Below are positions 23,205-35,268 of a stretch of 64,000 nucleotides of DNA, in pieces (positions within the stretch are counted from its first letter, which is position 1; every line of letters starts with the position of its first letter). Below the pieces are notes generated by a model, which was not told where the DNA came from, ran no database searches, and saw only the letters and a program-made list of their open reading frames with translations. The stretch is from Epiperipatus broadwayi (Eukaryota > Onychophora > Udeonychophora > Euonychophora > Peripatidae): positions 622,001 to 686,000 of the forward strand of contig JAQFVV010000277.1 of the NCBI GenBank assembly GCA_028023455.1, given 5' to 3'. A program made the translations under genes and the position numbers.

Positions 23205-23725
23205 CAAAACAGGCAAAACTCTCCATACATATTGCCATTCAAAACAAGCCAGAGTAATCAATGGATGCCAGAAGGCATGTGCATAAAATTCCCATCTAGT
23301 GCCTACTCATCCAATGTCCCCAGACTAGTTTCTGGCTTGTGGCCTTCATCAGGGAGGAACCTTGGATCTGAGAGCACTGCACCTAGATCTTAGGATCTAA
23401 TGCAACCCTCCAGCAACCATCTTTTATCTCTACTTAATTACAAAACTATGAGTCTTAAATTGAAAACACTATAATATTTTCAATTCAAGCTCATTAGCTT
23501 ATACATTCATATAGGTCTGAACTCAGTTCAGTACCTATACATTTTGGTGTCTTTGGTTCTTTAATAACCATAGCCACCACTATCCTATTAGGCAGAAACT
23601 AGTCTGGGGATATTGAATGAGTAGGCACTAGATGGGGATTTTATGGACATGCCTTCTGGCATCCATTGGTTACTCTGGCTTGCTTTGAGTGGCAATACGT
23701 ATGGAGAGTTTTGCCTGTTTTAATA
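23205..23725. repeat. family 1 ribozyme repeat, foldback form
   Basis: A minus-strand unit (ribozyme at 23365 down to 23311, tRNA-like region near 23510-23580) is fused to a truncated plus-strand piece starting inside the ribozyme at GCAGAAACTAGTCTGGGGA (23593). The locus therefore starts with ACAGGCAAAACTCTCC and ends with GGAGAGTTTTGCCTGT, a terminal inverted repeat made by the inverted copies. This shape could be mistaken for a MITE, but it is explained by head-to-head joining at or near the ribozyme. Confidence 0.7.
23311..23365 (-). ncRNA. hammerhead ribozyme, family 1
   Basis: On the minus strand: CCAAGG, UUCCUCC, CUGAUGA, AGGCCACAAGCCA, GAAAC, UA, GUC, UGGGGA, CAUUGG. The core is complete. 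Stem I has one mismatch beside the cleavage site (C opposite U in place of A-U), and CCAA/UUGG closes the distal part. It may be weakened but is otherwise like 11357-11411. Confidence 0.75.
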
Positions 23726-23729
23726 ACAG

Positions 23730-25480
23730 TTATAAACAAGCATAAGAAATGATGATCATGTGATGTTTATTGAAGATTTTCAAGTCAGTTTAAGAAATGG
23801 AATTTAATCTTTACACACGCTCAAAAATATACACCATTGGACCTATTTATATACATATATTATTTATGTATGTGTGTGTTTAGCATTTAAAATACGTGTT
23901 GGTATCTATTTCATAAAGGTATATAAAGGTTAAGTGAGGAAGCCGATTTTTAGTAAATAGGGAATATTTCTAAAATTTCCCGTTTGTAAAAATTCAGAGA
24001 AAGATTAAAAGATTGGGTGATAATCTACAGATCTTTTTCCATATTATATCTATTTAGTCAGAGAATTAAAATATTGATCTGCCCTTTTGGTAAAAAGCTT
24101 TTATAATGATGTAAACTAATTTAAAATGGAATCGATTTATATGAGAATGGGTGTGTGTGTGAGAGAGAGAGGAGAATAAAAAAAATATAGGGGAAAATAT
24201 ATAAAAAGTGTTTTATCAATTGTCAAGAAAAGTTTCAATTATTTATTACTGCAAATAACAATTTAACATGTAATTTCTGACCTTTAGTTAAATGTTTAAA
24301 AATCAACTGTAATAGCGTAACCACCCATTTACCATTAGTGCAAGAGACCTCTAGTGGAATGATTTCTAAGTAATTTATTATTTTATTCAATATTTAGAAA
24401 TCAAATTTTAGAAATATTATTTTAGGGTATTTATTTATTTAGCATATGGATTTTCCACCCACCATTTTAAGGTAGATACCTTTACTGTTAACAGAATATC
24501 ATAAAAATATATGTATAGATTCTAATCAGGAGATAAATTCATCAGTGGTTTAATTACGTTCTTTTCTGCTACTGTGTCTAAAGATTTATCAATTATTAAT
24601 TAGGCGATTTATGGTTTATGTGTGTTTACATCCACATAAGTCAGTGGATACTAAATATAATTTATGAATCAGATGAGTACAACAACCATGTGTTTTCTAA
24701 ATCTATCGATGAGATACCAGTGACATTAAAGAAAGTCAAATCCAAATGACTACTATTGGTTCTCATTACCATAACTTTTTTCATTTGTAGATTCTTGGTT
24801 GAATATTGAAAAGGGATGTTGATATAAGATGAGTCTTAAATACTGAAACTATATTCTGAATGTATTGGTAAATCCAAGCTGCTTGATATTTGATAGAGAA
24901 TATGAATAAAGGAGAAAAAAAATACCCCAAAGGAATAGACTTGAGTGTACCAGTAATATTTCTCAAGATGCTATTTATTTAATTGAGTATCCAGAAGATG
25001 AGTACAGCACTTTTTGTCAAGTAGGAGTACAATATATATGTTAGCACTAAGGAAGCTATCTATAAAGTAGTTTCTCACTCCAAGTAGTGCTTCCAGCCAT
25101 GAATGTTATTCCTAGAAATTTTTTATTTTATATGTAATCTTAGAAAGATGAGGAAAATAAATTAGATTATAGTCCAAGATTATTCTTAAATAGCATGCAG
25201 GCAGGAAATGTATCTAATCTGGTGTTTTAAAACTTTATATTTAGAGATATTTTGACTTAGGAATGATACCCCAGTTTTTGATAAAGATTTTCAAACTTTC
25301 CATATTCTTATTGAGATACTTCTCTACTTCTGCAAAAAAATCTCTATTTTAGGCTCAAAACAATAACACTGGCAAAAATATTATAAATATAAAAGATGAA
25401 TATTTGATATATCGAATACGTACAGTTTTTAAATATGGCTGCCATTGTTTTAAAAAAATTAATTAAAAGCAAGTTACTCT
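23730..25480. other. AT-rich stretch with no supported gene
   Basis: Contains a GT/GA microsatellite near 24149-24172 and the usual A/T runs. No coding or element motif was recognised. Confidence 0.5.
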
Positions 25481-25560
25481 TATTAAATGATTGGATGAAT
25501 GCAATAAGAATTTGATATTTAAGAGGAGGGGGAATAAAGATATTAGATATTGCAGATCTA
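25480..25560 (+). pseudogene. short LINE C-terminal relic
   Basis: GATTGGATGAATGCAATAAG translates to WMNAIR, followed after a stop by a GGG..ILDIADL-like stretch, matching the RWMNEIRI...RRDVRDL segment at 1370-1425. Only this segment remains. Confidence 0.4.
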
Positions 25561-26264
25561 TCGATTATTTACAGAATGGTTCAGGTTTAAGCCAGTGAAA
25601 AGAATAAATTGGGTATAATTGGTCGGAATACAGAGACATTATCCAAATTATAAAGGAAGTTACAGAAAGAACAAACAAGTAAAGAATTAGATATGCAGAA
25701 TATTAAACAAAAAGCATTTTCTGGCATTGGAGTATCATGGCATGGATTCGGAATATTATCACATTCTGAAGAATGGTTACCAAAATACCGAAGTAGGGGT
25801 TGTGTTGGCCTTAAATAAGGATTGCAACACAATAAATTCTTCTCATCAAACTTTTTATAAAATCTTTATTAGATATAAAAATGAAAAGTGAATGGAAGTA
25901 AAAAATAAATAAAAAAGATTATCCAAGTTCGCAATATGGTTGGGTTTCAGAACTACCGGGTGTAGTAATATAAGAACTATCATGTAAAAGCAAAAGAGCC
26001 ATCTACTGTAAACTTAAATAAACCAGATGGAATATTACATTATCCCATAAACAGCCTGGTTTTTAACTTTTTCCTTCACCAGTGAAGACTAGGGTCAAAG
26101 ATGTAAAAAATTCATTTAAATATCTGGAAGCGATCTTTTGCTTTTTTATATTATTCTCAATAATAACTTGAAATTTAAAGAAAAATTTTAATCTGATACC
26201 AGATCAATTTATGTTTCAGTAAGCATATGGGAAAGTCATGTAATGTTGATTAATTGGTCAATTA

Positions 26265-26620
26265 TATTTAAATTATATCACCGTAATCTTCATGCATGAA
26301 TTTAAATCAAATATTTCAGCAACCCTTTGACAAGGCAATACAACAAATAAGTAGGAAATGAATATCTAATTCTACCCTCATCTATGGTTTTAAATAGATC
26401 ATAAAGGCTAGTTAACTTGTATAAAAGTTATTTAAATTTATCAACAGAATCTTAATTTTAATTCATTCTTCATCATTGTTGGCACTTATGGTTTATTTAA
26501 AATTGTAATCAGAAATAGGAAGAGGATATCCACTTTTTATCTATACATATCATTGCCATGAGAACAGACTGCTAAAATATTCATTGGTTAATTTAAAACT
26601 GAGGATTGTCATGGTATAAT
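26265..26620. repeat. family M, inverted pair
   Basis: The left piece (about 26265-26350) has ATATCACCGTAATCTTCATGC, as in 815-840. The right piece (about 26520-26600) has GCCATGAGAACAGACTGC and TAAAATATTCATTGGTTAA, related to the CTGCCATGACAAC and ATATTAGC words at 841-890. AGGAAATGAATATC in the left part parallels the GATAAATGGAAATCC core. Heavily decayed. Confidence 0.4.
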
Positions 26621-26689
26621 CTATAATGTGTCCTAGAAGAAACCTAATATTAAGATAACATATACTTATGTATGAATAAATGAAGATTC

Positions 26690-26935
26690 TTAACAAATAT
26701 GGACTACCACTATTAACTTATTGGTATAAAACTTAGATATTTGTTAAAAATCAATACAGAGACTGGAAACATTACAGAAAAAGATGGAAGATTATACATT
26801 AGGATTAACAAATAGAGATCAAAAATAAAATATGAAAGAGAACAAATTTATATTTCTGACATCATTAGAGATATATAAGAATGAATTAGACATACAACTA
26901 GAAAAAAAGTTATTAATTGGACCTGTAACTCAAAA
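26690..26935 (+). pseudogene. non-LTR retrotransposon RT relic
   Basis: In one frame YGLPLLTYWYKT recalls CVLPxLTYGxET. In another LQKKMEDYTLGLTNRDQK matches the LQRxMERAMLGxTLRDR segment that follows in this LINE type, and YEREQIYISDIIRDI and IRHTTRKK match REQTGxTDIIxRI and GHxARR. Three frames are needed, so frameshifts and stops are present. Same family as 968-1480 but a different, older copy. Confidence 0.65.
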
Positions 26936-28562
26936 TTGGATTTTAAAAGTGTCAAAAAATATGGAAAGAATTGTATATAATATATAGATGAGATAAATAA
27001 TTTTATTGGAGTAATCTGAAGTTATAGATTTAGAAGTAATGATATTAACTCGGGTCTTTATCTTCACTGGATAGATACAAATTGAAAGTAATAACGATAA
27101 TGTAGACACAGCTCTGAAATTTAAATTCTTTTTAAAAGATTTTAATAATTTTGCATTATAGTTGACAAATATTTTAGGTTTATGCAAAAAATAAATTATC
27201 TTATTTATAAATAGCAAATCTGTTTTTCTTATTCCAGTTCTGCCATCTTATGATAACTTGAGGAATCAAAAACTAGAGTCGAAGAAAGCGATTTGCTGCT
27301 TGAAATAATGTGGGCAAAGATCATATGATATTTTATTGATGTTAATTTATAAAATTAAAATAAATATTTGAAATCCAACATAGTAAATGAAGCAATGTTT
27401 GTATGTTACTGCTTGAAGCAGATATACTAACTGAAGTAATAAAGTATACTATTAAAATTAGCAGTGTGTGTGAGAGAGCACTATTGACACCACAATGTTT
27501 TTGTCTGTATGCATGCACAGGTGATGTTATTTTCTGATAGCACATTTAAACACTAGGCAAAAATATGACTGAGACAATGATGCACTTGGTGTATTGATGG
27601 CGACATTGTTTTCAATGAAGAATATTCAAGTATAAATTAGAATTTAATTGTCTTTTATGTAAAAATTTGTGGGCAGTAATTCAGAATGTGATGGTATAAA
27701 ACATTCTATAATTTAGACAAAATTATAAGGGCACAAAATTTTCATGACTATCAGACTAGTTTATTTTAGCATGTTTACTTGAATAGCATTTGGATTAACC
27801 TTATGATGATTTTACATAGACAATTTTTTAAAAAAAAAATTATCGTGAATGAATTGATATGGTTTTAGATTGTAATATACCCATGGTCGTGTTGTCACAA
27901 CTGGCAGCTAAATAATTATGATTATTAAATAATAATAAAAAAAAACAAATATTTAAATAAATCTTCAAGATTTAATTATTTGGAATAATAATGATAGTAT
28001 TAGTAAGATATTAGTTCAACTTGCTGATTTGCTAGTTGAGTATAAGATTATTTAGATCTCTTCAAAGTTATTAAACTCCTTAGAGATTAACACCATAAAG
28101 TCTCTTAATTTCTGTAGTTTATAACTCTACAATTCTGTAACTTTATTTCTGTACGCACCTTACTGCTCACACACAATATATCAAAGATAGTCCAAATAGA
28201 TTCTTGACTAGAGTTCTTCTTTATTAATTCCTGAACAACTTCACTTTACTAGTTCATCTTTCCATTAGTTTACTTTTGTGTTTCTTCCTGTTTTACTTTT
28301 TACACTGACACACTGCTTAATTCTTCTACAGACTTTTTTATCAGTTTGGCTAATTGCATAAAATATCTTTTCTTAACATGTAATTAGCCTGTTGCTATTT
28401 TCAGTAAGTTTTGTTTTCTTTTCTGCATAATTAATTAGCTGTTTTTTTTTTGGATTATTTTAGAATATTATTATTAACAACTTGCACACACATCTTTATT
28501 TATCCTTTCATATATGTGTATGTACATAGCATATTGATATTCTTTTTATATTTTTATGTCAA

Positions 28563-28719
28563 TCTTAGGCTTGTCATTTCTAACTTTGTGATTTTTAAGT
28601 TTTTTCCTAGAAAAATATATTAGGCTTTGAAATTCATTTCATCTTAGGCTTATCATTTCTAACTTTGGATTTTTAAGTTTTTTCCTAGAAAAATATATTA
28701 GGCTTTGAAATTCATTTCA
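28563..28719 (+). repeat. two-copy tandem duplication, period about 79 bp
   Basis: 28563-28641 and 28642-28719 are nearly identical (TCTTAGGCTTGTCATTTC against TCTTAGGCTTATCATTTC; both end GGCTTTGAAATTCATTTC). There is one substitution and a small indel, so the duplication is recent. Non-coding. Confidence 0.85.
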
Positions 28720-29337
28720 GTTGCTTATGTACTGGTGACAAATACCACACATTCTATTTTATAATATAAAAAAATCTTATTACAATAAAACATAGAATAA
28801 AGATATGCTCTAATTTATAAGTGTCATTAATTGTTGCCAGGAAAATTCCATATTATCTTGGACTAGCATTTCTGGTATAAAATTGCTGATTATGATTCCC
28901 CTCAAACAGCATTTAAAGGGTCTACATGCTGGTACTTTCATTACAATCTTGGAATAAATGTTTTCAAATGACTAGTAAAGAGTATATATATATATGTAAT
29001 TAATAATACAATGATTTATATATTTGTAATATTGTGGTAGGAACTATACTTCACACATGCTCAAATTAACAAGCACTCTTTCCTGTCAATAATTATTTTT
29101 AAACTATAGATGTTCCACCTTATTCTTTAAATAAACCAACAATTATTGATCTTGTCTAAATTAGAGTTTGAACTTGTTATTAGCCTGATTATTAAATTGT
29201 CATATTACTTGTACAAATTCAATTTATATATCACAGGAAAGAAAAAGTTACTCATTTTTAATTACCTATGACACTAAATCTTATATAGATATAAAATTAA
29301 TAATAGCAATTCATATAATTATTAAAAACACATATGG

Positions 29338-29540
29338 CTTTATTGTTCAGGAGTTTATAAGAAGTTCAAGCACCAGAATCGTTCCTGGGGCCTCACCTTC
29401 CCATGTCAAATGCTGTACCAACTGTGTCAAACTGCACCAGATGAAAAAAAGCTAATGACTTTATTGATCAGGACTCCATAAGAAGTTAGAGAGTCAGAAC
29501 TGTGAGCACCAGAATTGATTCTGGGATCTCCCAATGGGAA
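29338..29540 (-). repeat. SINE family 3, two tandem minus-strand units
   Basis: On the minus strand each unit ends TTATGAACTCCTGA(AC)AATAAAGCC-like, the same 3' end as at 41362-41486 and 60460-60850. B-box-like CCAGGAACGATTCTG (complement of about 29388) and CCCAGAATCAATTCTGG occur in the two units. The second unit is more decayed. Confidence 0.55.
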
Positions 29541-30225
29541 AGAAATTATTTTTTGCACATGCATTAGAATTGTTATGCATTCTGCTTATTCTTTAAATAA
29601 ACAAACAATTATTGACTGTGATACATTAATTGAATTTGTACAATTAATATGCTGATTTAATAATCACGATAATAACTTCAAACTCTAATTTATACATAGT
29701 CAATAATTGATAGTTTATTTAAAGAATAAGGTTTAACAATAGGTGAATCACCTATGATTTTAAAACAATTATTGACAGAAAAGAGTGCATGTCAATTCTC
29801 ACATATATGTGAAAAATATTTTATTCCGCAATATTATATATATATATTTATTAGTTTTTTAAATTCATAGATGTCAAATGTTATCAGTAAAATGTAAAGC
29901 TCTACAATTTAAAAGTTAAATTGCAGAACTCAATTTACACAAAATGGTGACATTTGCTCACATTTATTTATCAATCAGAAATGATTATAAATGTATTTTT
30001 TTCACATTTTCAGATTGTTTTTAATAATTTGAAAGATGTTTTTATTCAATAAGTATAAAATATAATTATTTTTTATAATTATATATTTTTAAAAGATTTA
30101 AACGTATGCCAGTGAGAATGAAACAAAAATTATGTTATACTGACTAATATAAAAAGCATGCTTTGATTTTTTCATTCTTTAGTTACATTAAAAATTAATT
30201 TAAGTAATAAATAAATAGTAAAAAT

Positions 30226-30425
30226 CAGTCATATATCACATGACCTATATAGCTTGCATTACCAATATGTAATATCTAAAGAGCCTGCTACTAGCTCTAA
30301 ACAAGCTTAATTTTTTTTATGATAAATGCTACAAGAGAAAATACATGAAGCTTTTATCTATGATGGTCTCCATCCCCAGACTGGTTTCGAGCTATGGCTC
30401 TCATCAGTGAGGATATACATTTTTC
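30226..30425 (-). repeat. ribozyme repeat, family 1b
   Basis: Minus-strand order: hammerhead (30413 to 30373), CATAGATAAAAGCTTCATG, AGCTTGTTTAGAGCTAG, GCAGGCTCTTTAG, ATTGGTAATGCAAGC and GGTCATGTGATATATGAC. The GAGC...CAAGCTT and CACATGACCTA words are shared with 9975-10050 and 33820-34172, defining a sub-family whose ribozyme core matches family 1 but whose flanks differ. Confidence 0.65.
30373..30413 (-). ncRNA. hammerhead ribozyme, best copy in the window
   Basis: Minus strand: UCCUCA, CUGAUGA, GAGC, CAUA loop, GCUC, GAAAC, CA, GUC, UGGGGA. Stem I is six pairs (one G-U), stem II four perfect pairs, stem III two pairs with a two-base loop, and the cleavage triplet is the optimal GUC. Every invariant core base is present, so this should self-cleave between 30379 and 30378 on the minus strand. 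The minimal stem III implies activity best as a dimer or in a stabilised context, as known for newt and retrozyme hammerheads. Confidence 0.88.
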
Positions 30426-31467
30426 AAATTTAGTTTAAATTTAATTATGGAATTTGGCCAAGAAAAGCTTAAAGTAATTAATATGAGATTTAATAGTCAT
30501 TCAATAGAGTCTTTGGTCAAAGAATATTCTCTTGTAAAAAAGCATTTTTGTATGTGTTTAAAAATTATATTTCTACAGTTGTCTTCAGAAGTTTTAAATA
30601 GGAATATATATATATTAAAACATTTTTGTAAAAAAAAATAAAAGATTTGAATATTTGTGATACTTTATTTAATAATGTAACAAATGAAAATAAAATAATT
30701 AGTGTCATAATTATTCCATATAATGATTTATTAATAATTACTAACTAATTAAAGTTTTAAAAATATTCATTTATATATTTTTTGTTAAACAACATAAAAA
30801 CCAGAATGAAGTGAATAAAAAAAAATGCAACATATTTTATTTTTAATTGACTGCATCTCTTGTTTAAAATGTAACTAAAATTTACAAGTTTATAAACAAG
30901 ACATTTATTTTATATAGTGTGATGTTTTATAAACTGTAATACAAATAAGCCAATAAGATGGAGTATTCATTTATATAGTGACATCTACCAAGTGCACGTG
31001 CATTAGCTTATTTGTATTAAAGTTTATAAAGTGAATGTATAAATTACAAATTAAACGAGATTATTAACAGAGGCAAATACTGTCAGAATATGACTTCTTG
31101 TAAAATATAAATTTAATATTTTTTGTCAGTAGGACTCCAAAGGTAAATATAAACAAGTGCAAAATACTGATCTATATATTATTATTACTTTTTACTATAA
31201 AGATGCTATATTATTATAAAAATGAATGTTTCGTTTAATAGAGAGAGGATATTGTTGAGTAATATTGCCAAAGTATTTTGTATGGAAATGGCTCTGGTGG
31301 GCCTTCAATTTTTTTCATTCTCCTGCAACTATTTGTAATATTGTTTTATCAGTTTTTGTATTCATTTAATGGTAGAAACTGGAATTAAAATATTTATTGA
31401 TTTTTTTAGAATAAAAGAATCTGAAGGTGTCAGGATTCCACAGAGATTGTAATACAAAAACACTCTC

Positions 31468-31690
31468 AATGCCACTGATTAATTGATTTTTTTGAGAGAG
31501 CAGTTAAAAAACTAATGTTGCTGATTGGTAGATTCTTCGAGAGAGCACTTAAAAAAACTTATGTTGCTGAATGGTAGATTCTTTGAAAGTGCAGTTGAAA
31601 AACTAATTGCTGATTGGTAAATTTTTTTGATGAAACAGTTGAATGACTAATGATGCTGATTGGAAGATTCTCTGAGAAAGCAGTTCAAAG
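31468..31690 (+). repeat. minisatellite, about five units of 45-55 bp
   Basis: Repeating pattern: CTGATTGGTAGATTCTT, GAGAGAGCAGTTAAAAAACT, AATGTTG. Unit starts fall near 31468, 31519, 31571, 31608 and 31657. Units differ by a few substitutions and small indels. Non-coding. Confidence 0.75.
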
Positions 31691-32579
31691 ATTGCTTGTA
31701 AATAAATGTCTTTTTTATTATTGTTAGCAATAAGCAAAACACTGTATATTTTCTATAATTTATTTAAATATTATGATTATTTTTTAAAAAATATTTGCAT
31801 AATAATTATTTTGTGATTACACTTTGATTTTAGTCAAATATGTTTTATTTTTAAAAACATAATTTAAGAAATTAGTAACAATTATAAAAAGGAAATTATG
31901 GGAAGTGATGTTTGCCAAACATTATAATGTAAGTTTCAATTTTAGAACAGAATTTTGTAGCTTTGTGATGACTTGACTCATCAATAATTCTTTCTAGCTG
32001 AAGTTCTATTACCAAAGATATTGTTTTTTTTACCAGAATTGCTGGAATCATCTAATAAGAAAAAAGTAATTATTCTCATGATGTATTTCATTTTATTTCA
32101 AGTTTTTTTTTTTAATAATTTTTTAGGATGTTTTTTTAATTTGCAGATGTATAATTTTAACAAATCATTTCCAATTTATTATATTTTAATAGAGAATAAA
32201 GAGTTTAATCCTAAAATAAAATGTTGAATGGTTATTCATATTACCACTAGAGGAAAACAAAAGAAATGTCCACCCATTAAAGGACAGAAATTAATAGTTG
32301 TTATTTAATATTCAGGATGTACAATCATTATATATTTAATTGGTATCTTGAAAACTGGAAATATAATTTATTCAGAAAAACTTGATAATTCTGAATTAAT
32401 GATCTTCAACCTGTATACATAATTTTGTATGTCTGTGTATTTTCCAATATGGAAAAACATACTTTACATTTGCAATGGGTACTATTTTGCTTGTTTTTTA
32501 CTATTATGTGTGAGATATTAATGCAAAAAGACATCCAGTAATGTTGCAAAGTATATATTATAAAATAATTTTTGGAAGA

Positions 32580-33040
32580 AGATGAGGTGTTAACCAGACT
32601 TCTAGGAAGTTCAAGGTTCATGTGGCTTTGATATTCAAATCATACTATCTATATTATTAATCTCATTTATCAAAAGTCATCATTGTGTTAAATTTTTAGT
32701 GTAGGAAGCTGATGTTAATGAGATACTAAAGAATTATGCATATGAAAAATTTAAGATGATTCATTATTTGTTATAGGAAACTAATTGAATGATATCTCAT
32801 TCAGAAAATCATTTGACATTTTAGTGCCAGAAGTGATAGATAGATCTATGAGCTCTTGGGCCACCCACCATTCTATTACCACATTAAATATGATTATAAA
32901 TAGGAATGCTTGGGCATTCATATGAAATTTTAGCACCAGAAGTAGCACATATGAACCTTGACCCATGAACTTTGAGCTTTAGAATCTACCACTGTAGTGA
33001 ATGAAGGATGAAATAGCTGTAAATCAGTGACTGGAATAAG
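32580..33040. repeat. decayed units resembling the 43.3-44.3 kb array
   Basis: Scattered words such as GAAGTTCAAGGTTCATG, AGTGCCAGAAGTGATAG, GATCTATGAGCTC and CATGAACTTTGAGCTTTAG have the same themes (GTTCATGAATC, GAGCTC) as the array at 43340-44335. The spacing is irregular. It may be a distant or seeding copy. Confidence 0.35.
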
Positions 33041-33289
33041 TCAACATGTGGTGAAGACTTGCTATATAATAATTATGTAAATTCATAAAAAAAGGCATAG
33101 TTTTAAAACAAAAGAATTTGTATTACTTTAATTTCTGGAGAAAAAATATAATTTTATATTGTAATGTATGATAGTGGTATTTTATTTATAGCTATATGTT
33201 GAACTCATTCTATCATATAGTTGAATTGTTAAATTTTTTTAGGAAAATATAATTTTTACTTACAATTTTCTAAATACATTTAACTGCTA

Positions 33290-33480
33290 GTAATAATATA
33301 CATATTAGCACAGAACATAACAGTTTGAAAGGAATTATTATTCACTCTGTTTCAGATATTATTTGTGAACAAATTCTAGTACTAGCATGGGATAGAATAC
33401 TTAATTAAAGTAATAACCAAATAGGCTATTTTGTCAAAGGCAACAGTCAATAGAAATTTAAGACATCAATTGACCCAGAT
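33290..33480 (-). repeat. SINE family 5 relic
   Basis: ATACATTTAACTGCTAGTAATA then TATTAGCACAGAACATAACAG is the complement of the GCTATTACTAACAGTTGAATGTATT block after the family 5 head at 47541. No tRNA-like boxes remain recognisable. Confidence 0.4.
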
Positions 33481-33829
33481 CAATATTTTTGTCATTTGTT
33501 TAGGATTTTATGCATAGAAATTTATAATAGTTCGATTATAAGTCTCAAAGTTTCAGTGCTCTCAACTTTGCCACAAACCATTTTATTGAATTATATTAAT
33601 GTAAGATTAATTTAATATATTCATCATTTAATAAAGTGTGATTTGTATATACTTCAAATTTATAGCAAGTCATATATACTATTACATAAACAAAAAATAT
33701 TCTCAACAAAGCAGTAAGTCTTACTTGCTGTTCATGCACTCTGTCAAGGGGACTTGGAACAAAATATAACAGATGTGAGGATTGTATTATGTATGTATAT
33801 GCGTAACGATAATCAAAAAAGCAAGTCAC

Positions 33830-34172
33830 ATATAACATGACATTACTTTTATAAGCTCGTATTTACAAAAATGCAATACAGAGAGCGTACCAATAGCTAT
33901 TTAAGTTAGATAGCTGGATTTAAATATATTTTCATGTCCGAGAATTTCAGAGTTTCTACTTAAATATACATATGAATTTAGTGCTGGGTTTTGAGTTGAT
34001 ATTTTAGATCTAGTGTCCGAATATTTTAGCTCTCCACTGACGTGAGCCATAAGCTCAAAACCAGTTGGTCTGGAGATGAGAGTGTTCTGGATAGAAATTT
34101 TAAATATTTTCTCATACCGCACTTATTAATTAAGAGCTTGTTTGAGCTATTGGTACGCTCTCTGTATTATAT
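33830..34172. repeat. foldback element of family 1b enclosing a decayed ribozyme
   Basis: Left arm with ACAGAGAGCGTACCAATAGC (33876-33895) pairs with the right arm GAGCTATTGGTACGCTCTCTGT (34145-34166). Between them lies the ribozyme relic at 34029-34083. The sequence preceding the left arm, CACATATAACATGACATTAC, matches the family 1b outer end. Confidence 0.6.
34029..34083 (+). pseudogene. hammerhead ribozyme with two core mutations
   Basis: UCUCCA, CUGACGU (the expected final A is U), stem II GAGC/GCUC perfect with CAUAA loop, AAAAC (GAAAC with its G changed), ACCA/UGGU stem III, GUC, UGGAGA. Stem I is six perfect pairs using bases different from the other copies (UCUCCA/UGGAGA against UCCUCA/UGGGGA), a compensated change. 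The two core changes should abolish cleavage. Confidence 0.65.
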
Positions 34173-34574
34173 ATAACGATCCGCGATTATTTGAAAGGAA
34201 ACTTTTTGTATTGGTTTCAAACTATCTTTATTAGATTTATCAAAATACCTGAAAAGAACATTGGCCTGAAAATTTTTTCATTAGAATAAATATCGATAGG
34301 TAAATGAAACAGTTTATTGAAAAAGTAAGATAAGAAGTAGCTTACAGATTCTTCTAATTTAGATATTATAAAGCTCTCAGGAAGATGCATTCGTAATCAC
34401 ATGGAAACGCCAGCTATTTCTTAAATTAATGTTGTCAATAAACAGCTTTATTTGACTTTTAGACTCAAATAAAAAAGTTTTTGGTCTGATTTATAACTGA
34501 GTAGAAAGGAGATAGAGCAGATTAATGTTTCTTTCTGACATTTAGTAAGTTTAAACTACAAGATAATTAATACA

Positions 34575-34830
34575 TTGTACAGGCTTACACCAGCATTTAT
34601 ATATGTAATATATGTGGGATTCGAACTCAGACTTTCTCACGACCCACAACTCTCACTGCCATTTTATATTGCTGACCCACCTGATCACACGCATGATGAA
34701 AAGATAAATAATCACCAATATACGTATTTCGTGCTAAACCAGCTCTCATCAGTTGGTCCAGATTACCATCTCCACACATATATACAATCAGTACTCAGCT
34801 TTATATTAAGATAGCCAATCTTAATTTAAA
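34575..34830 (-). repeat. family 2 ribozyme repeat, 5' and 3' truncated
   Basis: On the minus strand: ATATAAAGCTGAGTACTGATTG, the hammerhead at 34771-34710, and a tRNA-like tail with GAGTTCGAATCCC (complement of about 34616-34628). The B box is the best preserved in this family. The long 79-codon plus frame here is antisense to the repeat and not a gene. Confidence 0.65.
34710..34771 (-). ncRNA. hammerhead ribozyme, family 2, complete core
   Basis: Minus strand: GGACCAA, CUGAUGA, GAGCUGGUUUAGCAC as stem II (G-C, A-A mismatch, then GCU/AGC), GAAA, U, ACGU loop, AUA, UUGGUGAUUAUUU. Stem I pairs CCAA with UUGG, and AAUC with GAUU distally. The catalytic core is intact; the one mismatch in stem II may weaken it. 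Confidence 0.75.
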
Positions 34831-35207
34831 ACTCGAGTTTTCTATCAAATAATCACAATTTCTGACAATATTTGTGTTAATAATATATATGTATGTGTAT
34901 GTTTGTGGATGAAACAGCCTTTGAATACTCATTGCAAAGTAAACGCCTCTATAGTAATTCTTTACCTAGAAACAGCAAAAAAGACGATATTACTTATTGG
35001 GTTTGCCAATCTCTGGATGATGAAATTTGTGTTTTCATTCTTCATTTATCAGCTACGTAAGAAATACCGAAATACAATTATAATGTATATACTTAACCTA
35101 CATGTAATTAAAGGGGATTTGAACGCAGACTTCCAAGCTCCCTACAGTCACCCATTCTAGCCTATATAATCAATACACATGACCACATACATGTGAAAAA
35201 GATAAAT

Positions 35208-35268
35208 GATCTCCAATATACAGTGTTTTGTGCTGAACCAGCAATTATCAGTTGGTCCGGATCATTGT
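35208..35268 (-). pseudogene. hammerhead ribozyme, family 2, core mutated
   Basis: Minus strand: GGACCAA, CUGAUAA (core G changed), UUGCUGGUUCAGCAC, AAAAC in place of GAAAU, ACUG, AUA-like UAUA, UUGGAGAUCAUU. Stem I is kept; two core changes suggest it is inactive. Confidence 0.6.

Noticed and set aside
23205-23725. MITE or DNA transposon on the basis of its terminal inverted repeat
   Set aside because: The inverted ends are explained by a head-to-head family 1 pair; single-orientation copies at 11.1 and 61.2 kb lack a full-length inverted repeat.
24548-24600. Minus-strand CCACTGATGA as a hammerhead
   Set aside because: No GAAA core or stem I partner at the right distance.
27236-27306. Possible terminal exon after TTTTTCTTATTCCAG, one frame LPSYDNLRNQKLESKKAICCLK then stop
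   Set aside because: The acceptor looks good but the segment is short, has no known family, and partly resembles a decayed hammerhead repeat. Not enough to call.
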